Source: Vibrio navarrensis (GTDB lineage Bacteria; Pseudomonadota; Gammaproteobacteria; Enterobacterales; Vibrionaceae). Taken from it: a stretch of DNA of 64,000 nucleotides. Under the pieces are notes generated by a model. That model made no database searches and was not told where the DNA came from. It saw only the letters and a program-made list of their open reading frames with translations. A program made the translations under genes and the position numbers. How positions within the stretch are numbered: position 1 is the stretch's first letter; the number at the start of each line of letters is the position of its first letter. Location: assembly GCF_000764325.1 (NCBI RefSeq), contig NZ_JMCG01000002.1, positions 248,001 to 312,000 on the forward strand, given 5' to 3'. Shown here one piece after another: positions 18,034 through 27,973 of the stretch.

Positions 18034-19200
18034 ATCTAAACGAAGCAAAGTTTCTCTCACTCGCCCCTGTCGCAGCGATTCGTACTGAGCAATAAACCGA
18101 TTTCCCGCTTGTACACCTAACTCATAATCCGCCAGTAGATCTTTTTTATCGCTAAGCAACGACGAAGAACGTAACGGTCCATCCGGCGTTATTTGAATCA
18201 CAAAGGTGTCATCTGGCGGTTTGGCAAGAAAATCTCGCGTTAAGGTGTAGGTCTGATAGTGCACCATCAGCATATCCGCCAATCCTGAATCAAAGTTGTC
18301 GCCAATAAGATGGCTAAGACGATAAATGTTATCGGCACCAAACAACCAACGCCCTCCGTTCAGCAAGCGAATAGGCTCTCCTTTTTCACTTTGGGATGCG
18401 GCAATTTGCTGCTGGAAGAAATGACTCCAGTCGTCTTTCCATCGATTGAGCCGACTCTGCCACTTACCTTGCACGCTGCCAAAAGAGCGGCGAAACCACT
18501 CAATTTCCTCTCTCTGCACAGCGGCTGATTGCTTGACATCCGCTTTTTCTGGCAACACAAACGGCTCCGTTCGAATCACGATAATGGCTCTGGCGTTACG
18601 GCGCCAAGCTTCCTGAACAGGAATGGAGGCTGAGACACCGCCATCCACATATTCGCGCCCGCCAATCGTCACTGGATTGGAATAGAGTTTAGGAATCGCA
18701 CAAGTTGCCAGCATAGTTTGATACCAATTGGGCCCAAAGATCGGCAAGTACTTATCAGTGAGCGTGCTGGTGTCTGTTACAGAAGCAAAAGCTTGACGAT
18801 ATGCCAAGCTCGTTTCTCCTAGGTCTAGGTCAAGCTTGTAAGGATAAGCGCAGATCTTATCCAAGGCCCAATCCAACCCTAAGTACTGCTTGTTCCTGAT
18901 ATAACTGAAAAGATTGAAAAATTCTTGAGACGTCGTCAATTCGGTAATGAATGCTTTACCGAGCCCGTGTTGTCGACATAGATAAGAGCAAAGGTTTAAC
19001 GCCCCCGCAGACGTTCCAAAGAACTCGTCAAAAGGGTCGAAATTGGCAAGAATAAAAGCGTCCAGCACACCTGCGGTGAAAATTCCTCTCTGTCCGCCCC
19101 CTTGAGCGACCAATGCGGTTTTCCCATGCTGGTACTTCGCAAAACGCTCCGTATCCAGATTGATGTAACCGTTCGTGACAATACCACTGTTTATTGCCAT
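18022..19200 (-). CDS. Patatin-like phospholipase
   Basis: A predicted lipid acyl hydrolase of 392 residues with the patatin Ser-Asp dyad. The oxyanion loop GGGQRGI lies at about residues 34-40, the nucleophile elbow GTSAG at about 62-66, and the catalytic Asp in YVDGGVSA at about 205. No signal peptide or strong membrane segment is visible, so it is probably cytoplasmic. It resembles the YjjU branch, but I do not assign a symbol. A 30-residue YnhF-like membrane protein gene ends 15 bases upstream on the same strand, so the two probably share a transcript. Secreted patatins such as ExoU are toxins, but nothing here indicates export. Confidence 0.88.
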   Translation of the reverse strand: MAINSGIVTNGYINLDTERFAKYQHGKTALVAQGGGQRGIFTAGVLDAFILANFDPFDEFFGTSAGALNLCSYLCRQHGLGKAFITELTTSQEFFNLFSYIRNKQYLGLDWALDKICAYPYKLDLDLGETSLAYRQAFASVTDTSTLTDKYLPIFGPNWYQTMLATCAIPKLYSNPVTIGGREYVDGGVSASIPVQEAWRRNARAIIVIRTEPFVLPEKADVKQSAAVQREEIEWFRRSFGSVQGKWQSRLNRWKDDWSHFFQQQIAASQSEKGEPIRLLNGGRWLFGADNIYRLSHLIGDNFDSGLADMLMVHYQTYTLTRDFLAKPPDDTFVIQITPDGPLRSSSLLSDKKDLLADYELGVQAGNRFIAQYESLRQGRVRETLLRLDESQ

Positions 19201-19215
19201 CGCTGTTACCTGATT

Positions 19216-19308
19216 TTAAGCGGCAGCGATCGCAATAAAACCAAACGAGAGTAGAACCGCAAACACAGTTGCTGTGATGATTAGGGCTGTTTTCAGATCG
19301 TGTTCCAT
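19216..19308 (-). CDS. YnhF-family small membrane protein
   Basis: A 30-codon gene: Met-Glu-His-Asp-Leu-Lys-Thr, then a single hydrophobic helix ending in three alanines and TAA. A very strong ribosome site, GGAGGTG, lies 4 bases before the ATG. The short N-terminus followed by one membrane helix resembles E. coli YnhF (29 residues, function unknown). It ends 15 bases before the patatin gene, so the two are likely an operon. Membrane location is predicted from the hydrophobic run. The family assignment is moderately sure; the function is unknown. Confidence 0.75.
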   Translation of the reverse strand: MEHDLKTALIITATVFAVLLSFGFIAIAAA

Positions 19309-19432
19309 AGGCACCTCCATGCTGTAACAAAGTAATAACAGCTGTAAGAATTATGTTCAAGAACTGTCTAATATGCCAGCGCGAATTTGAAGCTAGTATC
19401 ACAATTAAATAATTGGAGATAAAGGGGTTTAT

Positions 19433-20029
19433 ATGCTAAGTAGAAGTCTCGTTTTGGCTGTTATCAGCTTGATGATCACCACGCAAGTTCAGGCACAAAC
19501 ATCGAATGTGATGATTACACCATTTCTCGGTTTCATCGGAGGTGGTGCGGTAGAAGATAATACGGGTAAAAGCTATGATCTCAATCCTTCGACAAGCTAT
19601 GCTGTTGCCTTAGAAACACCACTTGAGAAAGGTCGTGTCGGCTTTTTCTATTCCTACCAAGGATCAGATTTGCAAGGTGTCGAAAATCAATACGGCTTTC
19701 ACTACTTACATTTCCAAAGCAGTATTTACTATCCATCCCAATCTGGGTTCACTGGCTATCTTGGACTAGGGCTAGGTAGTTCCTATGCCGATGTGGATTG
19801 GGCGGATAAAAAATTTGGCTTCTCAGCCAGTATATTCGGCGGTATCGAGTATAAAGTGAGTGACAATCTCGCACTCACTGCACAACTGCGCTGGTTAGGT
19901 ACTGTGGTCGATAATGACACATCGGGTGTTTGTACTTCATCAGAGGCTGGACAGAACTGCGTTATTCGTTTCGAAACCGACTGGATGAATCAGTTGCAAT
20001 CCAACTTGGGATTGACCTTCAAGTTTTAA
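19433..20029 (+). CDS. Putative outer membrane beta-barrel protein
   Basis: A 198-residue protein that I cannot name. It has a Sec signal peptide (MLSRSLVLAVISLMITTQVQA, cut after residue 21). Alternating hydrophobic/polar strands follow, such as GFFYSYQGSDL, GYLGLGLGSSYADVDW and LALTAQLRWLGTV. It ends LGLTFKF, the C-terminal Phe typical of Omp proteins recognised by the Bam machinery. The size suits an 8-stranded barrel of the OmpW/OmpX class. A Cys pair near the C-terminus (VCTSSEAGQNC) may form a disulfide loop. A Shine-Dalgarno AAAGGGG precedes the ATG. It diverges from the YnhF-like/patatin pair. Confidence 0.75.
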   Translation: MLSRSLVLAVISLMITTQVQAQTSNVMITPFLGFIGGGAVEDNTGKSYDLNPSTSYAVALETPLEKGRVGFFYSYQGSDLQGVENQYGFHYLHFQSSIYYPSQSGFTGYLGLGLGSSYADVDWADKKFGFSASIFGGIEYKVSDNLALTAQLRWLGTVVDNDTSGVCTSSEAGQNCVIRFETDWMNQLQSNLGLTFKF

Positions 20030-20487
20030 CAACCGCACAACAATATCTGCTGCAAGGGTGTATAAAAACTAGCCATACACCCTAGTGGGCAAAAACAGTT
20101 TATCTTCCAAGACACTTGCTCAATTACAGAATAATAGTCTGTCACACCACCAATACTCAGCCACGATCGATCTGCCATCTCCCTTTGTTACAAGATATAA
20201 ACCAGACAAATCGCCAAAATTAACAAATGTCATCTATTGCGCCGCACCGGATAAATCGCTAGTCTTCTGCTTAAGCGACAGCTGAATATTTCAGATTTCG
20301 CAAACACACATCCAACAATTAAACATTTTATTCTGGATTTTTCTGCCGATAACGACATATACACTAAGAATTACGTTATCAATAGGTTAATTACTAAGTT
20401 GATTGTGAATTACCGTTATTCCTTTCTCTAGTCAAAAAACTTGAGCAGAAAAGCTTCATTCCTCAGGGAGTCGTATAGGAGTCTTAT
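20030..20487. other. Intergenic region upstream of the NSS transporter
   Basis: There is no convincing gene in these 458 bases. A stem GGGTGTAT/ATACACCC at 20056-20082 follows the outer membrane protein gene and may end its transcript, though no T-run follows. The rest is AT-rich leader and promoter sequence for the transporter, with no operator I can name. Confidence 0.45.
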
Positions 20488-21948
20488 ATGAAGCGAGAAC
20501 AATGGGGATCCCGTGCGGGGTTCATCTTAGCCGCTGTAGGTTCAGCGATAGGTTTGGGAAACATCTGGCGTTTTCCGTATATGGCCTATGAAAATGGTGG
20601 TGGCGCATTTTTTATTCCTTACCTTTTTGCCATGATCACCGCGGGCATTCCATTCATGATCCTTGAGTTCAGTATGGGTCAAAAATACCGTGGCTCAGCG
20701 CCAAAAACACTCGCTAAAATCCATGCCAAGTTTGAGTGGCTGGGTTGGTTCCAAGTTGGTGTTGCCGCCGTGATTGCGGTCTATTATGTCGCTGTAATTG
20801 GTTGGACAATTTCTTACTTTGGTATGTCTTTCACCCAAAGTTGGGGAACGGATACGAACGCTTTCTTCTTCAGTGAGTATCTTGGTCTGGGTGATAACTC
20901 ACCCACTAACTTAGGTAGTATTCAGTGGAAGATTGCGATTGCTATGTTGATTGCTTGGGCAATCACTTATGCAGCGATTGTGGGCGGGGTAAAATCCGGC
21001 ATTGAGCGTGCCTCCAAGATCATGATGCCTATTCTGTTCATCATGGTGTTGATTCTGATTGGACGCATGATTTTCCTACCTGGCGCTTTAGATGGCGTGA
21101 ACTATATGTTTACTCCTGACTTTAGCAAAATTTGGGATGTCAAAGTTTGGGCAGCCGCTTACGGACAGATCTTCTTTACCCTGAGTATCGGCTTTGCCAT
21201 TATGCTGGCTTACTCAAGTTATTTGCCAGAGAAATCAGACATCACAAATAATGCCTTTATGACGGTGTTAATTAACTGTGGTTTCTCTATCCTAGCAGGC
21301 ATCATGATTTTCTCTGTGCTTGGTTACATGGCGCAAGAACAAGGCAAACCACTTACCGAAGTCGTTTCTGCGGGTGTGGGACTGGCCTTTGTGACGCTTC
21401 CAGCGGCGATCAACCTACTGCCTGCGCCTTATATCTTAGGCCCACTGTTCTTCTTCGCTCTTGCCGTAGCTGGATTAAGCTCACACATCTCGATTATGGA
21501 AGCAGTTACGTCCGCTATCATCGACAAACTTAACTGGAGCCGTAAAAAAGCGGCAACCGTTGTAGTGGGTGTTGGTGTGGTGGTTTCAATGGCCTTTGCA
21601 ACCAATGGTGGCTTGTTACTACTTGATTTAGTTGACCACTTTGCTAATAACGTCGGCATCATGTTCGGTGGTCTGGTGGAGATTGTGCTAATGGCATGGC
21701 TACTTAACAAAGTGGCAGACGTCCGTGGCTATGTGAACAATATTTCGGACTTCACCATCGGCACTTGGTTCGATGTTTGCTTGAAGTTCATCACACCAGC
21801 GGTATTGGCGGTGATTCTGGCAACCAAGCTGCAGGCTCTACTCACGGAAGGTTATGGTGGCTACGATCTGACACTGGGTTGGGCCGTGATCGGCGCTCTG
21901 TTTATCTTTGGCTTTGCCATCAACTTAACCAATCGCAAGGAGGCATGA
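20488..21948 (+). CDS. Sodium-dependent NSS-family transporter (MetP-like)
   Basis: A neurotransmitter:sodium symporter-family permease of 486 residues with about 11-12 membrane segments. The family hallmark is at the N-terminus: GSAIGLGNIWRFPY (residues 17-30), which forms sodium and substrate sites in LeuT. Bacterial members carry amino acids. A tiny downstream gene with the MetS signature suggests the methionine/alanine importer type known from Corynebacterium (MetPS). The substrate here is inference. AGGAG lies about 9 bases before the ATG. The stop overlaps the Shine-Dalgarno region of the small subunit gene. Confidence 0.9.
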   Translation: MKREQWGSRAGFILAAVGSAIGLGNIWRFPYMAYENGGGAFFIPYLFAMITAGIPFMILEFSMGQKYRGSAPKTLAKIHAKFEWLGWFQVGVAAVIAVYYVAVIGWTISYFGMSFTQSWGTDTNAFFFSEYLGLGDNSPTNLGSIQWKIAIAMLIAWAITYAAIVGGVKSGIERASKIMMPILFIMVLILIGRMIFLPGALDGVNYMFTPDFSKIWDVKVWAAAYGQIFFTLSIGFAIMLAYSSYLPEKSDITNNAFMTVLINCGFSILAGIMIFSVLGYMAQEQGKPLTEVVSAGVGLAFVTLPAAINLLPAPYILGPLFFFALAVAGLSSHISIMEAVTSAIIDKLNWSRKKAATVVVGVGVVVSMAFATNGGLLLLDLVDHFANNVGIMFGGLVEIVLMAWLLNKVADVRGYVNNISDFTIGTWFDVCLKFITPAVLAVILATKLQALLTEGYGGYDLTLGWAVIGALFIFGFAINLTNRKEA

Positions 21949-21950
21949 TT

Positions 21951-22043
21951 ATGACAACTGGTGCGATCGTCATGATGATTATTGGCCTAGGAATTACCTG
22001 GGGCGGCGCGGCAATTTGCATTAAGCGCGCAATGGATAAGTAA
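21951..22043 (+). CDS. MetS-like NSS transporter small subunit
   Basis: A 30-residue hydrophobic protein (MTTGAIVMMIIGLGITWGG, then a short basic tail KRAMDK). It matches the pattern of MetS, the small partner of methionine/alanine NSS importers. The ATG at 21951 is 7 bases after AAGGAGG. The ATG at 21945 lies too close to that site. It starts 2 bases after the transporter stop, so translation is probably coupled. A strong terminator follows. Confidence 0.85.
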   Translation: MTTGAIVMMIIGLGITWGGAAICIKRAMDK

Positions 22044-22064
22044 ACGCTATCCAATCTGTTTTCC

Positions 22065-22092
22065 AGCCGGCTCTTTTGAGCCGGCTTTTTTG
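22065..22092 (+). terminator. Rho-independent terminator of the NSS transporter operon
   Basis: AGCCGGCTC and GAGCCGGCT form a 9-bp GC-rich stem with loop TTTT, followed by six Ts. It lies 22 bases past the small-subunit stop. Confidence 0.93.
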
Positions 22093-22680
22093 CACCTACC
22101 ATTTATTTAAGTACTAATCACTCTAGCCTTTCATTTATTGCCTTCCGTGTTCCAAACATTGTGATAATCATCCTAATTCAATCACCGCCATTGCTCCTGT
22201 TTACAGCACGACTCCATCAGTTAAATACCACCGACGTTTAGACCAACAGAAACGAATGAAACAACTCGCTTTTCTCCTCTACCGCCTAAATTCTCGATAG
22301 TCTGAAGTCAGCCCAGATAGCGTGTCATTAACGTCTGGATGATCAGACTCGACCTTACAGCGAACCAATTGAGAGGAAATCTGTCTAGAATACCGAAAGC
22401 TTAGTCAGAGGACGTTAGATATTTAAGGAAAGACGAAACAGTTCGCGACCATTGAAACTGTGCGCCTGATTTCTAGAAACCGACCTTTACTCAAGAGTTT
22501 CAGCCGAATGAATGTCGGAGAATAGCGCTGAACGCCATTTCCCCTTAAACCGCTGGACAACACGACTTCTCAGGTTATGCGAATAACTCAATTAAGAAAA
22601 TCTGGAATGCAAAGCTAATGTGATAACAACAAAAGCCACTCACGTGAGCAGGTAAATAAACACTAAAAGATGCAAAATAA
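22093..22680. other. Non-coding gap between two convergent terminators
   Basis: About 590 bases hold no ORF with a ribosome site or family resemblance. The convergent units on both sides are closed by terminators, so any transcript here would be independent. A nested inverted repeat lies at 22294-22352 and another pair of 7-bp arms (TGAAACT/AGTTTCA) at 22453-22502. This could hold a small RNA or a gene remnant; I cannot tell which. Confidence 0.4.
22294..22352. ncRNA. Candidate structured RNA or complex inverted repeat
   Basis: Nested pairs share one axis. TCG/CGA is outermost, then AGTCTGA (22299-22305) with TCAGACT (22343-22349), CCAGA (22313-22317) with TCTGG (22334-22338), and CGT with ACG around the loop GTCATTA. 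About 18 base pairs are possible in total with internal loops. No promoter or terminator could be assigned, so expression is unproven. Confidence 0.3.
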
Positions 22681-22705
22681 AAAAGGAGGCCGAAGCCTCC
22701 TTTTC
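22679..22705 (-). terminator. Rho-independent terminator after ptsG
   Basis: AAAAGGAGGC and GCCTCCTTTT form a 10-bp stem with loop CGAA. A-runs on the plus strand give a T-run on the minus strand. It lies about 17 bases past the ptsG stop. Confidence 0.92.
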
Positions 22706-22721
22706 ACATGACGATGGAAAA

Positions 22722-24248
<1,527 letters not shown>

Positions 24249-24418
24249 TCATTATATTTTCCGCCTCTAAATATATCTTGATGCCACTCAAACTTTCTAC
24301 AAAGTTACGAAATTTAGTTTCAAAACAAGCCTTAGATCACACACATTTACGTCTGTCAATAGGTATGAATAGTAAATTAACTTGTTGTTTTTAAATGATT
24401 TTGTAATTAATAAAATTA

Positions 24419-24439
24419 ATTTTATAGCGTAAATAAAAT
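24419..24439. promoter_or_regulatory. Inverted repeat upstream of ptsG, candidate Mlc operator 1
   Basis: ATTTTAT, a 7-base centre AGCGTAA, then ATAAAAT: perfect 7-bp arms. The A/T arms around a GCG-containing centre resemble E. coli Mlc/NagC sites. It lies about 270 bases before the ptsG start. The assignment to Mlc is inference. Confidence 0.45.
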
Positions 24440-24449
24440 GAGCTACGAT

Positions 24450-24472
24450 GTTATTTTTAGTAACAAAATTAC
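24450..24472. promoter_or_regulatory. Inverted repeat upstream of ptsG, candidate Mlc operator 2
   Basis: GTTATTTT, a 7-base centre, then AAAATTAC: 7 of 8 arm positions are complementary. Its centre is 32 bases from that of the first repeat, about three helical turns, so the two would lie on the same DNA face. Confidence 0.4.
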
Positions 24473-24552
24473 ATTTAGGTGAATAGTCGCAAAATCAATC
24501 AACACATTTCGTTAACAAGCGCCATTAGATTATTTCGACACACATAACGAAA

Positions 24553-24578
24553 AAAAAGAGAGCAAATGCTCTCTTTTT
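24553..24578 (-). terminator. Rho-independent terminator after tatD
   Basis: AAAAAGAGAGC and GCTCTCTTTTT form an 11-bp stem with loop AAAT. It closes the long yceD-to-tatD gene train 18 bases past the tatD stop and separates it from ptsG. Confidence 0.88.
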
Positions 24579-24595
24579 GAACGGTTTTTATATTT

Positions 24596-25363
24596 TTATC
24601 GCAAAAAAAGATCTCGATAATTTTGGCTCGTTTTTTGCGCAACCTCCGCTAAGGAGATGCCTTTAAGCTGGGCAATATATGCAGCAACCTCGACAACAAA
24701 CGCAGGTTGGTTTTCCTTGCCTCGATGAGGAACCGGAGCCAAATAAGGGGAATCGGTTTCAATCAGCAAGCGGTCTAATGGTAGGTTTTTGACCACTTCC
24801 TTCAATTCAGTAGCTTGTCGAAACGTAACGATCCCTGAAATCGAAATGTAAAAACCCAGTTCCATCGCGGCTTGAGCAAAAGGCATATCCTCAGTAAAAC
24901 AGTGAATAACGCCCCCACATTGCTCAGCTGCACCACTTTTCAAAATGGACAGCGTATCTTCTCTCGCCTGTCTCGTGTGGATGATAAGTGGCTTGTTAAG
25001 TTCTACAGCAAGCTCTACGTGCTGTTCAAAGCGAGTGCGCTGCAGCGCAGCTGTTTCAGGTTGGTAATGATAGTCAAGCCCAGTTTCCCCTACGGCAACA
25101 ACCTTCGGATGACTGGCGTACTCTTTTAGCGTAGCCAAACAAAAATCGCTTTCGACATCCAACGGATGGACACCACACGAAGCACGAACATTGTCAAACG
25201 GCTCAATCATCTCAAGCATTTTGGGGAAAGAATCCAAAGTCACACCCACCGAGAGAAGTTGGTCGACGTTGACTTGTTTTGCTTTGTTAATCACATCTGC
25301 AATGTCCAGATGCAGGTCATCATAGTTCAACTTATCTAAATGACAATGAGAGTCTACAAACAT
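24596..25363 (-). CDS. TatD-family metal-dependent hydrolase (YcfH)
   Basis: A TIM-barrel metallohydrolase of 255 residues related to TatD DNases. Metal ligands are visible in order: DSHCHLD at the N-terminus, GETGLDYHY at about 92, IIHTRQA at about 128, IHCFT at about 154 and IETDSPYLAP at about 203. The start ATG overlaps the holB stop by 10 bases, so the genes are coupled. The ycfH position downstream of holB is conserved from E. coli. DNase activity is known for relatives, but the physiological substrate of this subtype is uncertain. Confidence 0.93.
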   Translation of the reverse strand: MFVDSHCHLDKLNYDDLHLDIADVINKAKQVNVDQLLSVGVTLDSFPKMLEMIEPFDNVRASCGVHPLDVESDFCLATLKEYASHPKVVAVGETGLDYHYQPETAALQRTRFEQHVELAVELNKPLIIHTRQAREDTLSILKSGAAEQCGGVIHCFTEDMPFAQAAMELGFYISISGIVTFRQATELKEVVKNLPLDRLLIETDSPYLAPVPHRGKENQPAFVVEVAAYIAQLKGISLAEVAQKTSQNYRDLFLR

Positions 25364-26316
25364 AGTGCCTCTCGGATTTCTATAATCCAGTTGGTAATAA
25401 GAAGTTCTTCATTCAAGCCGGGAAACGTACGCAATTGTTGCATTAGTTGCGTGAGCGATTCCATAGCAGAATGCAAACGGATAAGTGGGTAGTGACTCAA
25501 TGTTTGACTGCCAAACAAGAGATCTTGACTGTCTAAACGAAATGCCGCTTTTTGCGCATCAGATAATAGATACCACAACCAAGTCAGATTTCTTTGCGAA
25601 GACGTTTGTATTAACGAAACCAACTCGGTGATATCGCCCCAAGGTTGGGTCAGCACACTGAGAAAAAGCGCCTCTAATTTTTGATACTCCGCAACCCCTC
25701 CGGCTTGCGCCATCGCTTTGGCTTGCAGTGGTGAATAGTGGCTGAGTTTAAGTAAGTCTTTTGCAACGTCCTTCACGCCCTGCTGACGCAGCCATTCTAC
25801 CGCGGCATTGAGATCTGGCGTCGTTACCGTCCATTGTTGACAGCGGCTGACAATCGTTGGCAACAAGCGCTTTTTATCCCGATTGACCAACAGAAAAAGG
25901 CACTGCTCACCCGATTCTTCCAAGGTTTTCAACAGCGCGTTGGAGGCTGACTCGTTCATTGCTTCGGCAGGTTCAATGATAAAAAGTCGGTAACCTCCCA
26001 ACTGGGACGACTCCTGCGTTAAGCGATTACAATGGCGAATCTGTTCGACGCCAATTGCTTTTCCTTCCTTTTCGGGAAGAATACGATGGAGATCGGGATG
26101 ATTATTGGACTTCACCAAGTCACAGCTATGGCAAAACCCGCAGGCTTGATCAGGGTAGGTTTTGCACAGCAAAGCGGCAGCAAACGCATCCACTAAAACT
26201 TCGACGCCTAAATCGGCATCACTTTGCAACAAAACCGCACCAGGTAGCCGCTGCGCTGCCATTGACGCTTGTAACCCACGCCACACATTTTCTAGCCAAG
26301 GATACTCGTGTACCAT
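25354..26316 (-). CDS. holB: DNA polymerase III subunit delta'
   Basis: Delta-prime is the stator subunit of the clamp loader. The 320-residue protein has the four-Cys zinc module (CKTYPDQACGFCHSC) at about residues 47-61. The NTPase Walker A region is degenerate, with no GKT/S, as usual for delta-prime. A sensor-like region EPAEAMNESASNALLKTLEE (in part) lies at about 105-124, and IVSRCQ at about 148-153. I start at the ATG at 26316, 2 bases after the tmk stop, rather than at 26343 inside tmk. The AGGA of the Shine-Dalgarno sequence lies at the end of tmk. The order tmk-holB-tatD is conserved. Confidence 0.93.
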   Translation of the reverse strand: MVHEYPWLENVWRGLQASMAAQRLPGAVLLQSDADLGVEVLVDAFAAALLCKTYPDQACGFCHSCDLVKSNNHPDLHRILPEKEGKAIGVEQIRHCNRLTQESSQLGGYRLFIIEPAEAMNESASNALLKTLEESGEQCLFLLVNRDKKRLLPTIVSRCQQWTVTTPDLNAAVEWLRQQGVKDVAKDLLKLSHYSPLQAKAMAQAGGVAEYQKLEALFLSVLTQPWGDITELVSLIQTSSQRNLTWLWYLLSDAQKAAFRLDSQDLLFGSQTLSHYPLIRLHSAMESLTQLMQQLRTFPGLNEELLITNWIIEIREALCL

Positions 26317-26318
26317 CC

Positions 26319-26957
26319 TCAATCCTGTGTTTCCACTAACCATTTTTGCAGTACGGTGCGAATGTCCTGCGCAACCGCATCGATCGCTTGTTCTGCATTG
26401 ATAATCACTACTGATGGATCCGCTTGGGCAATCTGCAAATAACGTTGACGTGTACGTTCGAAAAAGCTGATATCCATTTTCTCAATTCGATCAAGCTCCC
26501 CACGCCCTCTAGCTCGTTCAAGCCCCACTTTGGGATCGATATCCATGTAAATGGTAAAATCTGGTTTGAATTCACCAAGCGCGGTATCACGCAGATTTTT
26601 CATCAATAGCGGAGAGATCTGACGCCCGCCGCCCTGATACGCTTGTGAGGACATATCATGTCTATCCCCCACCACCCATTGCCCTTGGGCAAGAGCAGGT
26701 TTGATCACGTTCTCCACCAGTTGCACACGTGCCGCATACAGCAGCAGCAACTCGGTCATATCGTGTAGATGCTCACCTGAGTGTTCTTCTTTAACCAAAG
26801 CACGTAACTTTTCTGCTAACGGGGTTCCACCGGGTTCTCTAGTCTGCACGACATCTTGAATACCAGCCTGACCAAGCACATCCAAAACGGTACTGATTGC
26901 GGTACTCTTCCCCGCGCCTTCTAATCCTTCTACGACGATAAATTTTGTCTTGTTCAT
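26319..26957 (-). CDS. tmk: Thymidylate kinase
   Basis: Phosphorylates dTMP to dTDP for DNA synthesis. The 212-residue protein shows the P-loop [10 protein letters not shown] at about 10-19, the DRE-type motif [13 protein letters not shown] at about 41-53, the [15 protein letters not shown] region at about 98-112 and the lid [12 protein letters not shown] at about 149-160. The ATG overlaps the mltG stop (TAATG). This is the chromosomal housekeeping kinase and not a phage type. Confidence 0.96.
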   Translation of the reverse strand: MNKTKFIVVEGLEGAGKSTAISTVLDVLGQAGIQDVVQTREPGGTPLAEKLRALVKEEHSGEHLHDMTELLLLYAARVQLVENVIKPALAQGQWVVGDRHDMSSQAYQGGGRQISPLLMKNLRDTALGEFKPDFTIYMDIDPKVGLERARGRGELDRIEKMDISFFERTRQRYLQIAQADPSVVIINAEQAIDAVAQDIRTVLQKWLVETQD

Positions 26958-27973
26958 TATTTTTTTCTTAATTCTCGTAAATATGCACGTACTGCGCTGT
27001 TGTGCTCTGCCAATGTTTTCGAGAAAACGTGTCCTCCTTTCCCACTGGCAACAAAGTATAAGTAGTGGCTATTTTTTTCTGGGTTTAATGCCGCTTGAAT
27101 AGAGGCTTCACCCGCCATCGCAATCGGTGTTGGTGGTAAGCCATTGATCACATAAGTATTGTACGGTGTCGGCGTGCGAAGATCTTTCTTGCGGATATTC
27201 CCGTCGTAGTGTTCCCCCAAGCCATAAATCACCGTCGGATCGGTTTGTAAACGCATACCTTTATTCAAGCGATTGATAAAGACTGAGGCAATTCGCTCGC
27301 GTTCATCGTCGATCGCCGTCTCTTTTTCAATGATAGAAGCCAAAATAAGCGCTTCATAAGCGGATTGCAGTGGCAACTTCTCCTGACGACTCTGCCAATG
27401 CTTGTCGAGTATTTTATTCAGTTTACTATGCGCTCGTTTTAACAGTTCAATATCCGATGTTCCCATGGTGTAGTGGTAGGTTTCGGCTAAAAACAGTCCT
27501 TCCAGCTTGGTATAAGGCACATCTAACTGCTTGGCGATCTCCTCTTCACTTAATCCCTCAAGCTTGTGGATCAAGTACGGCTCATTGGCGATCTGTTCAA
27601 TCCACTCTTTAAACTGGCTTCCTTCCACAAAAGTGATACTAAACTGATGCTCCTTGCCTTCGTTAAAGAGCACCAACACATCATAGAGCGACATCTCTGG
27701 TCGTATTTGATAGGTGCCCGCTTTAATCTGCGTCAACTCAGGATAGAGTTTCGGTAGCAGACGGGCAAAGGGTGTGTCACCTATCCATTGCTTCTCTTGA
27801 AGCAAGATCAGCGCACGGCTAAATCCGCTGCCTACTGGGACTGTGATAATTTGCGCTTGTTCGATGTTCACTGGCAGTTCCACATACTGCTTGATCTGCG
27901 ATAAAACATACTGGCTACCCACCGCGATGACGATGGCAGCAACAATAATTACGGCTAATAACTTCTTAATCAC
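26957..27973 (-). CDS. mltG: Endolytic murein transglycosylase MltG
   Basis: MltG (YceG) cuts nascent glycan strands at the inner membrane and sets their length. The 338 residues have an N-terminal membrane anchor (about 3-24), a LysM-like part and the catalytic YceG domain. The proposed catalytic Glu is in [11 protein letters not shown] at about residue 216. The following sequence [25 protein letters not shown] (in part) is the family signature. The start is a GTG at 27973 that overlaps the pabC stop (GTGA). It is co-transcribed with pabC and tmk. Confidence 0.95.
   Translation of the reverse strand: MIKKLLAVIIVAAIVIAVGSQYVLSQIKQYVELPVNIEQAQIITVPVGSGFSRALILLQEKQWIGDTPFARLLPKLYPELTQIKAGTYQIRPEMSLYDVLVLFNEGKEHQFSITFVEGSQFKEWIEQIANEPYLIHKLEGLSEEEIAKQLDVPYTKLEGLFLAETYHYTMGTSDIELLKRAHSKLNKILDKHWQSRQEKLPLQSAYEALILASIIEKETAIDDERERIASVFINRLNKGMRLQTDPTVIYGLGEHYDGNIRKKDLRTPTPYNTYVINGLPPTPIAMAGEASIQAALNPEKNSHYLYFVASGKGGHVFSKTLAEHNSAVRAYLRELRKK

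Noticed and set aside
19028..19402. 124-residue minus-strand ORF crossing the patatin start and the YnhF-like gene
   Set aside because: It is out of frame with both supported genes and lacks a ribosome site.
22093..22680. Possible integron attC-type site in the gap
   Set aside because: A GTTAGAT-like heptamer occurs, but no matching inverse core lies at the right distance and no cassette genes are present.
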